DNA from: Deltaproteobacteria bacterium
GTDB lineage: Bacteria > Desulfobacterota > SM23-61
Length of the DNA: 58,842 nucleotides
Assembly (NCBI GenBank): GCA_016875165.1
Contig: VGSF01000021.1
Span: 1 to 58,842, forward strand
Direction: 5' to 3'
The notes under the pieces are model-generated. The model searched no databases. It saw nothing but the letters and a program-made list of their open reading frames with translations, and had not been told where the DNA came from. Each line of letters begins with the position of its first letter. The first letter of the stretch is position 1. This document shows, piece by piece, positions 18,905-29,080 of this stretch. The position numbers and the translations under genes are program-made.

Positions 18905-19225
18905 CGGGGCAATAATTTTTTTAAGAGAATTTTAGCAGAAAGATAGCCCCGAGGGAAGAAATCCCTTTTTTCTGCTACCTTTGTTATTCCCCGCTGGGAA
19001 ATAGGTTTATTGCCGCCAGGAGAATCGGATTCCTGCCGCTAAGTGGAATTGCCGGATACCTGGTGAGATTTGAATTCCCCCTGGCCGGGGGTCTTTTTTC
19101 CGGCAGTGGAGAAAGGGAAGGGCCGACAAGTGATTCGATTTTCCTGTTCATTCGTTAGGCGTTTAACGCTCCGTGTCCAGCGCGTGAATATTCACTCCTG
19201 ATTTTTCATCCTGCATTCCGTATTT
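18905..19225. other. Intergenic region with a terminator-like hairpin
   Basis: No gene is seen. CCCCC-TGGCC-GGGGG at 19077-19091 is followed by tcttttttc on the plus strand, the form of an intrinsic terminator. However, no plus-strand gene ends here, so it may stop antisense or read-through transcription, or be meaningless. Confidence 0.35.
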
Positions 19226-20056
19226 CTATGGTTCTTTCTTTTCCCCAGTAGCAGCTTTCTTTTTTATTTCTTTCGGAAGCAGCAGGTGGACAACCTGACC
19301 GGAGGCCCCCAGGGACCCCAGGGGGACACCGTTGAAAGAGATCTCCACTCCCCCGGCATTTCCTACAGCGATTTGAAACTGACGCCGCGCGGTCCAGGTT
19401 GCTGTCTCGCGGGGCTGAAGGAGGACATCTATCTCCGGCTGGTCATCTGCCCGAATGCGTAACCAGGTCGTTTCAGTGGCTTTGACTTTAAGAACGTGTC
19501 TCCGCTCTTTCTTTTTACCGGCTTCAGTTATATCAGGGGTCGTTTTAGGGGAAGTGGTAGATGGTTCAGGGCTTTTTAAAGAATCTTTTTCCATGGTAGG
19601 GGAAACTTCAGCGACAAGCGCTTTTTCAGGGGGAGTTGGCAGGCTTAAGGCCTCTGGAGAAGGCGGCTGAACAGGAGGTTTTTGGTAGAAGAAAGAGAAG
19701 AAGACGTAAGCTGCCAAAGCTATGCTGACGATAATAAGGCTGAACTTTACCACAGGCTGGAACCTCTTGGACGGGGGGGACGCTTGCACTTTTTGAGAAA
19801 CCCCAAAGAAATCCATCTGGGTTTCATACAAGGCGAGAACTTCTTTAGGATCGAGGCCCAGGTGGGCCGCATAGGTCCGGAGAAAGCCGCGCACAAAGAC
19901 CGAAGCGGGAAGGATGCCCAATTCGTCGTTTTCCAGGGCCTGGAGATTCTTCAGAGTTATGCGTGTTACCCCGGCAACGGATTCCAGGGAGATTTTCCTT
20001 CGCTCTCTTTCCTGGCGGAGGTATTGGCCAACGGTCAATCCCCTTTCTTCCGGCAA
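19226..20056 (-). CDS. RodZ-like protein: HTH, membrane segment and DUF4115
   Basis: About 276 residues. The cytoplasmic N-terminal HTH resembles RodZ (VGQYLRQERERRKISLESVA, then TRITLKNLQALENDE and LPASVFVRGFLRTYAAHLGLD). One membrane helix (FSLIIVSIALAAYVFFSFFY) follows, then a Pro-, Ser- and Thr-rich linker. The C-terminal domain has ATETTWLRIRADDQPEIDVLL, typical of the DUF4115 end. RodZ proteins link MreB to the cell-wall elongation machinery. The frame is open for 56 more codons upstream, but that part looks non-coding. TTG at 20056 has a strong Shine-Dalgarno (aaggaggagg) about 6 bases before it, so I chose that start. No mreB is in view. Confidence 0.82.
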   Translation of the reverse strand: MPEERGLTVGQYLRQERERRKISLESVAGVTRITLKNLQALENDELGILPASVFVRGFLRTYAAHLGLDPKEVLALYETQMDFFGVSQKVQASPPSKRFQPVVKFSLIIVSIALAAYVFFSFFYQKPPVQPPSPEALSLPTPPEKALVAEVSPTMEKDSLKSPEPSTTSPKTTPDITEAGKKKERRHVLKVKATETTWLRIRADDQPEIDVLLQPRETATWTARRQFQIAVGNAGGVEISFNGVPLGSLGASGQVVHLLLPKEIKKKAATGEKKEP

Positions 20057-20307
20057 ATGCTTTCCTCCTCCTTGGTCATGATCCCGGAAAAGATTGGGCA
20101 CTCTGGCGAATTGTTGATTGTCGCCCCGACAACCTAAACCTGAGCCTTCATAATCCTCGGACCGTTTGAAATTGCGATAATTATACAGAATTACAAAAGG
20201 TTTGTCGAGCATCAATAGGCGCAAGGAAGGAAAGGGTTGTAAGGCCGGTTTAAAAATGATAAATTGCCTAAGCCAAACTTTTTAGAAAGAAGTTGGAAAG
20301 GAGTTAC

Positions 20308-21714
20308 ATGGATCAAGAGAATTTTCTCGACCCCATCTTCAAACCCCGATCTATCGCCGTCATCGGGGCTTCCACTCAGGTGGAAAAATGGGGGCATCGC
20401 ATGGTTGCCCGCCCTCTGAACACCGGCTACCGCGGGGCGATTTATCCGGTCAACCCTAACAGCCAAGAAGTCGCCGGACTCAAGGCCTTTGCCAGTATCT
20501 CTGATCTTCCGCAGGATATCGATCTGGCGGTCATCACCCTGCCCGCCCCAATGGTGGCCCGCGCCTTGAAGGAGTGCATTGGGCACGGCATCCGCGGGGC
20601 GATCGTCATCTCCGCTGGTTTCGCCGAAGCCGGAACAGAGGGAAAAAAATTTCAGGATGAAAATGTCCGCATTGCTGCAGAGGCCAAGATTCCCTTGGTG
20701 GGGCCCAATTGCATGGGTATTTGGAGCGCGGCAGTCGGTTTGAACCTGGCCTTTGAAGAAGCCCCCTTCCGGGGGTCGATTGCCTTTATCTCTCAGAGCG
20801 GGACATTGGGAAATTACTTGATGCTCCTGGCCAAGAGCAAGGGATACAGCTTCAGCGGCTTTGTCAGCAGCGGCAACCAAGCCATGCTGGAAGTGACGGA
20901 TTATTTAGAATACTTCGGACAAGACATAGACACTCGGGCGCTGATCCTTTACATCGAAGGCATCGTGGATGCTAACCGGTTTGCCCGGGTAGCGAAGAAA
21001 TTGGCCAATAAGAAGCCGATCATGGTGTACAAGGCCGGTCGTTTCGAAGTCGGCGTTCGCGCGGCCCTATCCCATACCGCTTCCCTGGCGGGTAACGACC
21101 AGATTTTCGATGCCCTCTGCAAACAGGCCGGACTCATCCGCTGTTACGATCCTCTGCATACTTTCGACATGGCCATGGCCCTGACTTCCCAGCCTCTCCC
21201 CAAAGGGAACCGCGTGGCCATCATCTCCGGCGGGGGCGGATACTGCGTGACCATGGCCGAAGCCTCTGTGGCCTGGGGGCTGGATGTTCCGCAATTGCAT
21301 CCCTCCGCTTCAGATCAGATCAAAAAAATATTACACCCCTTTGCGCCCCAACCCTGGAATCCGGTGGATGCGGCTTCCGACGTCCGCCCAATGACCTACG
21401 CCCGCGCTCTGGAAATCCTTATGGGCCTGGATTACATCGACGGAGTTTTCATGATGATTCCGTTCATGTTTGAATTTCAACTGCGTTCGCCCGCTTCTAT
21501 CCGGGATTTGATGGATGCAACTGAAATCATCTGCTCCCTGCCCGGGAAATACAACAAACCCCTTTTGGGTAATATGATTCCCCGGGCCAGCGTCGGTCCG
21601 GCGCTCGACCTTATGCAAAAGGCCGGGATTCCTTTTTATGCCTCTCAGGATGAATCTGCCCGGGCCATGCATGCCCTCGATCGGTACTCCCGCATCCTGG
21701 CCAATAAGGGTTAA
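20308..21714 (+). CDS. NDP-forming acyl-CoA ligase, alpha-type subunit
   Basis: 468 residues from the ATG at 20308, which has aaaggag at good spacing; an earlier ATG at 20293 lacks one. The product belongs to the acetate--CoA ligase (ADP-forming)/succinyl-CoA synthetase-like superfamily, which interconverts acyl-CoA plus ADP and phosphate with acid, CoA and ATP. The CoA-binding Rossmann domain begins FKPRSIAVIGAS. The second domain has VGPNCMGIWSAA and FISQSGTLGNYL. The third has ALSHTASLAGNDQIF, where His is the phosphorylated residue of the family. The ATP-grasp beta part is not fused and not adjacent, so a partner must be encoded elsewhere. The substrate is not deducible. Confidence 0.85.
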   Translation: MDQENFLDPIFKPRSIAVIGASTQVEKWGHRMVARPLNTGYRGAIYPVNPNSQEVAGLKAFASISDLPQDIDLAVITLPAPMVARALKECIGHGIRGAIVISAGFAEAGTEGKKFQDENVRIAAEAKIPLVGPNCMGIWSAAVGLNLAFEEAPFRGSIAFISQSGTLGNYLMLLAKSKGYSFSGFVSSGNQAMLEVTDYLEYFGQDIDTRALILYIEGIVDANRFARVAKKLANKKPIMVYKAGRFEVGVRAALSHTASLAGNDQIFDALCKQAGLIRCYDPLHTFDMAMALTSQPLPKGNRVAIISGGGGYCVTMAEASVAWGLDVPQLHPSASDQIKKILHPFAPQPWNPVDAASDVRPMTYARALEILMGLDYIDGVFMMIPFMFEFQLRSPASIRDLMDATEIICSLPGKYNKPLLGNMIPRASVGPALDLMQKAGIPFYASQDESARAMHALDRYSRILANKG

Positions 21715-21755
21715 TTTAATAAGGACGCAGATTTTCGCAGATAGACGCAGAAAAA

Positions 21756-22023
21756 GTAACACTTTAGTTCTTTGAAGAAAGGCCTGTTACCAGGGCCAAG
21801 GGATTCCAGGGTTCGGGGGCCAGACCGGCCCGCTTGGAATCAAAAGGCGTTTATTTCTCCGTGAATGGGGCGGGGAAAATACTCCCCGCCTCCTTTGGAG
21901 GAAACAAGCTTTCATCCTCGGAGACAAGGGGAAGCCCAACCGATGCTTCCGGCGCGTTCCGGCCTGGCCCCCGAACCCAAACAGATGCGGTGCCGCCATT
22001 TTTTCAAAATTTTAAACTGATAC
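21756..22023 (-). repeat. Family A MITE-like repeat, copy A6 (inverted)
   Basis: Begins GTAACACTTTAGTTCTTTG and ends CAAAATTTTAAACTGATAC, the family ends in reverse order. The interior pairs with itself and is closest to A3. It sits between two convergent genes. Confidence 0.83.
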
Positions 22024-22155
22024 CAAAAAAAGAATTATGTGTTCTTCCACTTAAAGTTCTTAAAAGCCAGGTAGGAACTATGGCCATCGCTCGCTCCGTT
22101 TAAAATCTGGTAAATCTGCGTTCATCTGCGTCCGAAAAAGAATATTTTTTCGAGT

Positions 22156-22839
22156 TTAAAATGAACCGTACTTTTTGTGAACCGCCTGCAGAGGAGTTCC
22201 ACGTCTTAACGCCTGACGCATCTTCCGCTCTTTGCCCACTTTCTTTTCTGCTTCTACCAGCACTTTTTCAATCAACGTTTGGGGAATGACCAGCAAGCCA
22301 TCGATGTCCCCGAAAACAAAGTCGCCAGGCTGAATAGATGTTTGTCCCACCTGGAGGGCCACCTGATACTCTTTCAGCTCCCAGCGGCTGATGGAGCTCG
22401 CCGGCATAAAGAATTTTGTAAAGACCGGAAAGTTCATCTTCAGAATGAAAGCAGAATCGCGGATTCCACCGTCCACCACTGCCCCCGTGCATCCACGCTG
22501 CCTTGCCGAAAGCGTCATTATTTCCCCCCAGTGGGAAGAAGATAAATCCCCACCGGCGTTCAGGACTACAACGCAGTGGGGTGTAAGGGCCTCTAACATT
22601 TCTATCAACATCGGAGTGTCATCGCTGGTGATGTCCCCCACCGCAACCCCCTGGCAGGTAAAAGCCGGACCGGCCACTTTCATGTGGTCTTTCAATGGGC
22701 GGATGCCTGGGGGGAGAGAATGATTCCTAACCCCATGGCCATCTAAAATATCCGCCGCCACTCCCGTGTACAGTTGTCGATACCGCCGGCAAATGTCCGG
22801 CCAGGGAATTTTCGACTCTTCAATTTTTTTTCTCTTCAT
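22156..22839 (-). CDS. RraA-like protein / HMG-type aldolase family
   Basis: 227 residues, ATG preceded by aaagggagg. The family includes 4-hydroxy-4-methyl-2-oxoglutarate/oxaloacetate aldolases and the RNase E inhibitor RraA. Supporting motifs are VAADILDGHGVRNHSLPPGIRP, GPAFTCQGV, the active-site-like GAVVDGGIRDS (with the Arg and Asp used for pyruvate and metal binding), and GDFVFGDIDGLLVIP. The Asp-Arg pair favours an aldolase or decarboxylase over an RNase regulator, but the substrate is open. The neighbouring aminotransferase and GlcDE suggest keto-acid metabolism, which is an inference. Confidence 0.82.
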   Translation of the reverse strand: MKRKKIEESKIPWPDICRRYRQLYTGVAADILDGHGVRNHSLPPGIRPLKDHMKVAGPAFTCQGVAVGDITSDDTPMLIEMLEALTPHCVVVLNAGGDLSSSHWGEIMTLSARQRGCTGAVVDGGIRDSAFILKMNFPVFTKFFMPASSISRWELKEYQVALQVGQTSIQPGDFVFGDIDGLLVIPQTLIEKVLVEAEKKVGKERKMRQALRRGTPLQAVHKKYGSF

Positions 22840-22929
22840 GATGCCTCCCTTTTTGGCAGTGATGCTTTTGCATAGTACACATTGGCGATGTTGTCAACGG
22901 GCGTTTTGCCTTACCGCCATTCACCTTTC

Positions 22930-23060
22930 ACCTAAATTGAGCGATTTTACAATTGAAGTATTTAAGATTGTCATTCCCGCCCAGCTGGGAATCCAGGGCA
23001 GCCCGAAAAATCTGGATTCCGGTCGCTTGCCCGGCGTGACAATTGAGCGACAGATTTTGA
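22930..23060. repeat. Palindromic REP-like element upstream of the RraA-like gene
   Basis: gattgtcattcccgcc at about 22976 and ggcgtgacaatt near 23034 pair, enclosing gggaatccag and ctggattcc. Outer ttgagcga motifs occur on both sides. It is non-coding. The ccggaatccag theme recalls family B, but the ends differ. Confidence 0.5.
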
Positions 23061-23191
23061 GATTTGCAAGAACCTCTGCTGAGTTCTGAAAAGGAAGAGA
23101 TGAATTATTCGGGAGGGAATTTACGGGGCGGGGGCGAGGTGAAAGAGGTGAAAGAGGTTGAGAAACCCCGCCCCGTCAAGAAAGTCGAAGA

Positions 23192-23461
23192 TTATTTCAC
23201 CGCATTTTTCAACGCTTTTCCGGCCGAAAATTTCGGCACTTTCTTTGCCGGGATCTTGATTTCTTTACCCGTCTGGGGATTCCGGCCCAAGCGGGCTTTG
23301 CGTTTGCCCACGCTGAACGTTCCAAAACCCACGAGGGTTAAAGTTTGCCCTTTCTTCAGAGCCTTGGTAATTGTGTCCAGTACGCAAGAAACAGCATCCT
23401 CCGCCATTCTCTTGCTCCCCACTACTTTGGCCACTTCCGCCACCAGATCTGCCTTGTTCAC
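23192..23461 (-). CDS. HU family DNA-binding protein
   Basis: 89-residue histone-like protein of the HU/IHF family, which binds and bends DNA as a dimer. It begins MNKADLVAEVAKVVGSK, the standard HU opening, here with a GTG start after a purine-rich ribosome site. The core has LTLVGFGTFSVGKRKARLGRNP, with the DNA-intercalating RNPQTGKEI arm, and ends PKFSAGKALKNAVK. The length is exactly that of HU. IHF is less likely, given the HU-like arm and lack of IHF signatures. Confidence 0.95.
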   Translation of the reverse strand: MNKADLVAEVAKVVGSKRMAEDAVSCVLDTITKALKKGQTLTLVGFGTFSVGKRKARLGRNPQTGKEIKIPAKKVPKFSAGKALKNAVK

Positions 23462-23721
23462 CCTGCTTCACCCCCCTTCGCTTGAAATTATAAAAAACAT
23501 CCCTATTTTAAAGGATATCTAAAACTTGTCAAACGTTTTTTTTGAAAAAAAATGGCTCTGGCAAAAATCCTCAACACCGCTTATGGTCTGTAATGGAATT
23601 TTGGAATCGCGCTTCCAGACAAGATCTACCTAAATTTTCTTGCTTACGACCGGCGGTTATGTTAATTTTCCAAGTACACAATTCAACCGTTTTTTCAATT
23701 TCCATAATCAAAGGAGATCGT

Positions 23722-24900
23722 ATGACTGGAGAATTTCACCCACCTGCGCGCATCTTGATGGGCCCCGGGCCAAGTAATGCTGATCCGCGAGTTCTCCTGG
23801 CCATGGCCAAGCCTATGGTAGGGCATTTAGACCCGGAATTTATTCGCATCATGAACAACCTTCAGGACCTGCTGCGGCATATATTCGGCACCAAGAATCC
23901 CCTGACTATCCCCATATCAGGGACGGGAAGCGCCGGAATGGAGGCAGCTTTTGTCAACGTGGTCGAACCAGGCGATCGGGTTTTGGTCTTAATAAACGGC
24001 GTATTCGGGGAACGCATGGCTGACGTGGCCGAGCGCTGCGGGGCCAATCTTAGGACTCTCGCTGCCCCGTGGGGGCAGGCCTTTGACCTCGAGGCCATCG
24101 AGAAAGAGCTCTGCGCATTCCAGCCCCGGGTCTTAGCCATCGTTCATGCCGAGACTTCCACCGGCGTTCTCCAGCCTCTGGAAGAATTTTCCGACATGAT
24201 GAAGAAACATCCGGACACCCTTCTTCTAGTGGATACCGTAACCTCCCTCGGAGGCCATCCGGTCAAAGTGGACGAATGGGGGATCGACGTCTGTTACAGC
24301 GGCACGCAAAAGTGCCTGAGCTGCCCTCCGGGCCTGGCGCCCATTACCTTTTCGGCCAGGGCCATGGAAAAGATCAAGAACAGAGCCAAGAAAGTACAGA
24401 GCTGGTACCTGGATATGAATATGGTGGGAAAATACTGGGGTAGCGATCGCACTTACCACCATACCGCGCCCATCAGCATGACCTACGCCCTTCTGGAAGC
24501 CCTGCGCATCATCGGCGAGGAGGGCCTGGGGCCCCGCCACGAACGGCATCGCCGGAACCATCTGGCCCTGGTAAACGGCATTTCCGCCATGGGCCTGAGT
24601 ATGTTAGTAGATGAACCATACCGGCTCTGGTCGTTGAACGCGGTAAGCATTCCTCCGGGAATAGACGACCCCAGGTTGCGCAAAAAACTTTTGGAGGAGT
24701 ACAACCTGGAGATCGGCGGGGGACTGGGAACTCTGAAAGGTAAAATCTGGCGCGTAGGTTTGATGGGATATTCCTCAAACGAAACAAACGTCCTCTACTT
24801 CCTCACCGCCCTGGAACAGGCTTTGCGGGAGCAGGGTTTCGAAGTGCCTAAGGGAGCCGGCGCTAATGCGGCTAAAGAGGTTTTCATAAAAGCCCAATAA
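23722..24900 (+). CDS. Class V aminotransferase (alanine/serine--glyoxylate type)
   Basis: 392 residues from the ATG at 23722, preceded by aaaggag; the frame is open further upstream without support. It is a PLP enzyme of the alanine--glyoxylate/serine--pyruvate aminotransferase group. The start is family-typical ([27 protein letters not shown]). The glycine-rich [12 protein letters not shown] binds the cofactor phosphate. The conserved Asp occurs in [12 protein letters not shown], and the Schiff-base Lys in [13 protein letters not shown]. With glycolate-type oxidase genes 150 bp downstream, interconversion of glyoxylate and glycine is plausible. This is inferred from context. Confidence 0.9.
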   Translation: MTGEFHPPARILMGPGPSNADPRVLLAMAKPMVGHLDPEFIRIMNNLQDLLRHIFGTKNPLTIPISGTGSAGMEAAFVNVVEPGDRVLVLINGVFGERMADVAERCGANLRTLAAPWGQAFDLEAIEKELCAFQPRVLAIVHAETSTGVLQPLEEFSDMMKKHPDTLLLVDTVTSLGGHPVKVDEWGIDVCYSGTQKCLSCPPGLAPITFSARAMEKIKNRAKKVQSWYLDMNMVGKYWGSDRTYHHTAPISMTYALLEALRIIGEEGLGPRHERHRRNHLALVNGISAMGLSMLVDEPYRLWSLNAVSIPPGIDDPRLRKKLLEEYNLEIGGGLGTLKGKIWRVGLMGYSSNETNVLYFLTALEQALREQGFEVPKGAGANAAKEVFIKAQ

Positions 24901-25046
24901 GCATTGGGCGGTTAGCTCTCAGCAGGCAGCAAGCCAAAAAAATTCGCTGACCGCTTATAGCTGAAGGCTGAGCGCTTTCCAGGAAAGCGTATCTATAACC
25001 TTAACCTAAGCCCTTCTTCACCCAAAACCAGAGGTTCAAATTTTTA

Positions 25047-27815
25047 ATGGACCAAAAGCGCAGAAAAAAGTTAATAAAAAAACTGCAATCTATCGTTGGT
25101 CGGGAATGGGTTTTACACACCTCTCCGCACCTTCAGGTTTACGGCTATGATGCTTCGTTAGTCCATTCCCTCCCGGACTTCATTGTCCTCCCGGCAAACG
25201 CCCGGGAGGCCGCCGCCATAGTCCAACTGGCGCTTAAAGAAAAAATCCCCTATCTTCCCCGGGGAGCTGGCACAAACCTTACCGGCGGCTCGATTCCCTG
25301 CCAGGGGGGGATTGTAATCGGGATTTCCCGCCTGAAAGCCCTGCGGTCCATTGACCTAAAAAACCTAAGGGCCGAAGTTGAAGTCGGAGCCACCAATCTG
25401 GAAGTGCAGAATGCCCTGGCGCCTTCAGGTTATCTTTACGCTCCAGACCCGGCCAGCCAGAAAGTCTCCACCATCGGCGGCAACGTAGGTGAAAACTCCG
25501 GCGGCCCTCATTGTTTGAAATATGGCGTTACCACCAACCATGTGCTTGGCCTGGAAATGGTCATGCCCGATGGAAAGATCATCCCCCTGGGAGGAAAGTG
25601 CCTGGACACTCCGGGATATGACCTCGTCGGCCTCATGGTAGGTTCGGAAGGAACTCTGGGCATGGCCATCCAGGCCACCCTGCGCTTGCTCCACCAGCCT
25701 CAGGCAGTCCAAACCATCCTGGCCGTCTTTGACGGCATTGAAGATGCCAGCAAAACCGTTTCAGCCATTATCGCCGCCGGCATAATCCCCGCGGCTCTGG
25801 AGATGATCGACAAAGTGGTGCTGCAAGCAGTAGAGGCTTCCGTACACGCCGGTTACCCTCTGGACGCTGAAGGGGTTTTGATCATTGAGCTCGACGGCAT
25901 CCGGGAAGGCATGGAGCGTCAGGCCGAGCGCATCCGCCAAATATGCCAGGATAACCATGTTCGTGAAGTGCGCTTGGCCAAAACCGCCAGCGAGAGAGAG
26001 GTTCTCTGGAAAGGCCGCCGCGGGGCCTTCGGGGCCGTAGCCCGGGTTAAGACCAGCTATTTATGCGCCGATGGGACTGTCCCGCGCACAAAGCTTCCCC
26101 AGGTTTTGCGGCAGGTGGAGGAGATCGGCCAAAAGCATAACCTGACCATCGGCAACGTCTTCCACGCCGGAGATGGAAACCTCCACCCCTTAATTCTTTT
26201 TGATGACCGGGATGAAAACGAAAGGTCCCGGGTCATTCAGGCCGGGAAGGAGATCCTGGAAGCCTGCGCCCTTGCCGGAGGAACAATAAGCGGCGAACAC
26301 GGCATTGGCCTGGAAAAGATTAAATCCATGAATTTAATCTTTTCTCCGGAAGACATCTCCTTCATGCGTAAAGTCAAAGAGGCCCTGGACCCCACGGGTC
26401 TTTGCAACCCTGGTAAAATTTTCCCGCCGGCGGAGGCTTCCCCTCAAACGATCCCGGCCCAACAAAAATTGTCTCCGGAGGGAGACTTCCTTTCTGGTCT
26501 TATTAAAATTGTCGGCCAAGAAAATTGTTATGGGGCGGCTTCCGAAACTGAAAAATACTCCGTGGACGGGAAAGCGCCCAAAGCAGTGGCTTTTCCGGGG
26601 AGCGTGCGGAAAATCAGTGAGATTCTCCGTCTCGCTGCCGCAAAGAACGCTTCCCTCATCCCCATGGGCAGAGGAACGAAGATGGCTTACGGAAATCCCC
26701 CTTACCGGGCCGATTCTATCCTCAACCTATCCCGCATGAACCGCGTCCTGGAGCTCGACCTGGAAAACCTTACTATTACCCTGGAAGCCGGGGTGAAGCT
26801 TCAGGATATACAGGCAACTCTTGCGGCCCACCGCTGTTTTATCCCGCTGGATGCGCCCCTGGCCGAGGCCACCATCGGAGGTATTCTCTCCACCAACTCC
26901 AGCGGCCCGAAGAGGTTACTTTACGGAAGCCCCCGGGACATTACTTTAGGAGCAAAGATAGTTCTGGCAGGGGGTGAAATCGTCAAAACCGGCGGCAAGA
27001 CCGTGAAAAACGTCTCCGGCTATGACATGACTAAACTTTACATCGGTTCTCTCGGAACGCTGGGGATCATCGTTGAAGCTACTCTGCGCCTCTTGCCCGC
27101 TCCTGAGCAGGAAGCCCTTCTCCTCCTTCCCTGCCGGGAGGTATCACAGGCCGTGGCCGTGGCTTCCCAGATCATCCACTCTGACCTTCTGCCTTCTTCT
27201 TTAATTCTTTGCAACAATAAAGCCGCGGCCATCCTTTCCCGCGCCGCCGCCGATGCCCTTCCCCAAGGGTTTTTATTGCTTATCGGAGTGGAAGGGACCC
27301 GCGAGGCTGTGGAAGCGCAAATTCAAAGAATCCAAAACATGAAAGAAGAAGGAGTTTCCGGTTTCCAGGTTGTTAAAAACTCAGCGGCCGGGGAAGTCTT
27401 AAAAACGATCACTGAAATACATGGAAATGGAACATCCGTTTCCTGTAAAGCATCCACTTCCCTTGCCCGGGGCGGGGAGCTTTTTAAAAAGGCTGAAGCT
27501 TTATCATCGGATAATTCCCTGGAAACCGCTATCCTCGCCCATCTCGGAACTGGAACCGTAAATCTCTTCTTCGGGGCAGACGAAGAAGCCGGGTCCTGGC
27601 CAGCAGGCAAAATCCCGGAAATCATCGCCTATCTCAGAAAAGAATCCGAAGAGGAGGGGGGAAGCTTAGTGATTGAGGCCGCCCCGCTCACGCTCAAAGA
27701 GAAAATCTCAGTATGGGGGCCGCCGGGACCTTCTTTCCCATACATGAAGGCTATAAAAAACGCCCTGGACCCCTTGAACCTGCTGAACCCCGGGCGATTT
27801 TACGGAGGCCTATGA
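25047..27815 (+). CDS. Fused GlcD-GlcE type FAD-linked oxidase
   Basis: 922 residues holding two complete FAD_binding_4 modules. Residues about 1-470 match GlcD/D-lactate dehydrogenase, with the PLPRGAGTNLTGG-like loop (YLPRGAGTNLTGGSIP), NVGENSGGPHCLKYG, HAGDGNLHP and ISGEHGIGLEK. Residues about 480-922 match the smaller GlcE subunit, with PMGRGTKMAYGNPP, TIGGILSTNSSGP and a C-terminal LDPLNLLNPGRFYGG. In E. coli these are separate subunits of glycolate oxidase GlcDEF. The next gene encodes the iron-sulfur GlcF-type subunit and overlaps by four bases (ATGA), so the two form one complex. The substrate could be glycolate, D-lactate or another 2-hydroxy acid. Confidence 0.92.
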   Translation: MDQKRRKKLIKKLQSIVGREWVLHTSPHLQVYGYDASLVHSLPDFIVLPANAREAAAIVQLALKEKIPYLPRGAGTNLTGGSIPCQGGIVIGISRLKALRSIDLKNLRAEVEVGATNLEVQNALAPSGYLYAPDPASQKVSTIGGNVGENSGGPHCLKYGVTTNHVLGLEMVMPDGKIIPLGGKCLDTPGYDLVGLMVGSEGTLGMAIQATLRLLHQPQAVQTILAVFDGIEDASKTVSAIIAAGIIPAALEMIDKVVLQAVEASVHAGYPLDAEGVLIIELDGIREGMERQAERIRQICQDNHVREVRLAKTASEREVLWKGRRGAFGAVARVKTSYLCADGTVPRTKLPQVLRQVEEIGQKHNLTIGNVFHAGDGNLHPLILFDDRDENERSRVIQAGKEILEACALAGGTISGEHGIGLEKIKSMNLIFSPEDISFMRKVKEALDPTGLCNPGKIFPPAEASPQTIPAQQKLSPEGDFLSGLIKIVGQENCYGAASETEKYSVDGKAPKAVAFPGSVRKISEILRLAAAKNASLIPMGRGTKMAYGNPPYRADSILNLSRMNRVLELDLENLTITLEAGVKLQDIQATLAAHRCFIPLDAPLAEATIGGILSTNSSGPKRLLYGSPRDITLGAKIVLAGGEIVKTGGKTVKNVSGYDMTKLYIGSLGTLGIIVEATLRLLPAPEQEALLLLPCREVSQAVAVASQIIHSDLLPSSLILCNNKAAAILSRAAADALPQGFLLLIGVEGTREAVEAQIQRIQNMKEEGVSGFQVVKNSAAGEVLKTITEIHGNGTSVSCKASTSLARGGELFKKAEALSSDNSLETAILAHLGTGTVNLFFGADEEAGSWPAGKIPEIIAYLRKESEEEGGSLVIEAAPLTLKEKISVWGPPGPSFPYMKAIKNALDPLNLLNPGRFYGGL

Positions 27816-29077
27816 AAGCGTCTCTTATAGACGAAGTAGCCAAATGCAACCGTTGCGGATTCTGCCTGGCCGCCTGTCCGGTCTATCAGGCCACGGGCGT
27901 GGAGACCAAAGCTCCGCGAGGCCGGAACTCTCTGGCCCGGTCCCTGATGAAGAAAGACTTTACCTGGCCTTCAAGCCCGGAGACGCGGGAATCCCTGTTT
28001 CAATGCTTAGGCTGCCGGGCCTGCGTGGAAGCCTGTTTTCCGGCAGTTGCGACCGATGAAATCGTGGCTTCCGCACGTTCTGATTACTACCGCGAATTCG
28101 GCGAAACCTGGCTGCAGCGTTACCTTTTCCGCCGCCTGCTGCCTGATCCGCAAAGGTTATCCGCGGCCATCAAGAAAGCCTTCCTGCTGAAGAGCAGCGC
28201 AAACTTGCTTCGGGCCTTGAGCTTTCTTCCTTGGTTGAACCGGAATCTTCTTAAGGCCGTGGACTTGTTGCCGCCTTTACCCGCGCATACCCTGCGGGAA
28301 CGATGGCCGGACCTGGTCAGGGGGAAAATGGGGAAGGGGAAAAAGATCGCCTATTTCGGCGGCTGCGCTTTCAATTTCGTATTGCCGGACATTGGCCAGT
28401 CCACGATGTATTTGCTCCTCAAAGATGGGAACCAGGTCTTTTGGCCGGAACATGGCTGCTGTGGACTGCCGGCTTATGGCCACGGAGACTTCGAGGGAGC
28501 GAGGATCATGGCCCGGAAAAACATAAAGCTCTTCCAGGACCTGGGCGTCGAGGCGGTGGTTACGGAATGCGCCAGTTGTTCTTCCTTTCTGAAAAAATAT
28601 CCCGATCTCCTATCCTCGGAGGCGGCTTTCATCGGCCCAGCAAAAAGCTTCAACAGCCGGGTGCTGGATATAAGCGAATTTCTTTCGGCTAAGGACATAT
28701 CCTTCCAGCGGAACGATCTGCCCGTGAAAGTTACCTTCCACGACCCCTGCCACCTGAACCGTTTCCAGAAAATTAAATCGCAACCACGCGAGCTTTTAAA
28801 GAAGATGCCGGGAGTGGACTTCGTGGAGATGCCCGAGGCCGATTGGTGCTGCGGCGGAGGGGCCGGCTTGAATCTTTCCAACTATGACCTGTCCATGAAA
28901 ATTCTGCAACGGAAGATGGATAATGTGCAGAAGAGCAAAGCTAAGACTCTGGTCACTTCCTGTCCGGGATGCTATCTACAGCTACGCCATGGAGCTAATA
29001 AAAATAAACTGGCGGTCGAAGTTCGTTATCTGACGGAATTTTTCGCCGGGGCGGCCCAGGCCCCATCAAGGGAATGA
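27812..29077 (+). CDS. GlcF-type iron-sulfur subunit
   Basis: 421 residues, starting at the ATG that overlaps the GlcDE stop. Two 4Fe-4S clusters are visible near the N-terminus (CNRCGFCLAACPVY and CLGCRACVEACFP). Two CCG domains follow (GCAFNFVLPDIG, then HGCCGLPAYGHG; later HDPCHLNRF with DWCCGGGAG and CPGCYLQL). This is the architecture of GlcF and heterodisulfide-reductase-like electron carriers. It should pass electrons from the flavin subunit to the quinone pool or another acceptor. Function is clear, and the acceptor is not. Confidence 0.92.
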   Translation: MKASLIDEVAKCNRCGFCLAACPVYQATGVETKAPRGRNSLARSLMKKDFTWPSSPETRESLFQCLGCRACVEACFPAVATDEIVASARSDYYREFGETWLQRYLFRRLLPDPQRLSAAIKKAFLLKSSANLLRALSFLPWLNRNLLKAVDLLPPLPAHTLRERWPDLVRGKMGKGKKIAYFGGCAFNFVLPDIGQSTMYLLLKDGNQVFWPEHGCCGLPAYGHGDFEGARIMARKNIKLFQDLGVEAVVTECASCSSFLKKYPDLLSSEAAFIGPAKSFNSRVLDISEFLSAKDISFQRNDLPVKVTFHDPCHLNRFQKIKSQPRELLKKMPGVDFVEMPEADWCCGGGAGLNLSNYDLSMKILQRKMDNVQKSKAKTLVTSCPGCYLQLRHGANKNKLAVEVRYLTEFFAGAAQAPSRE

Positions 29078-29080
29078 ATC

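Noticed and set aside
19077..19100. Intrinsic terminator for rodZ or recO
   Set aside because: The T-run is on the plus strand while both genes are on the minus strand.
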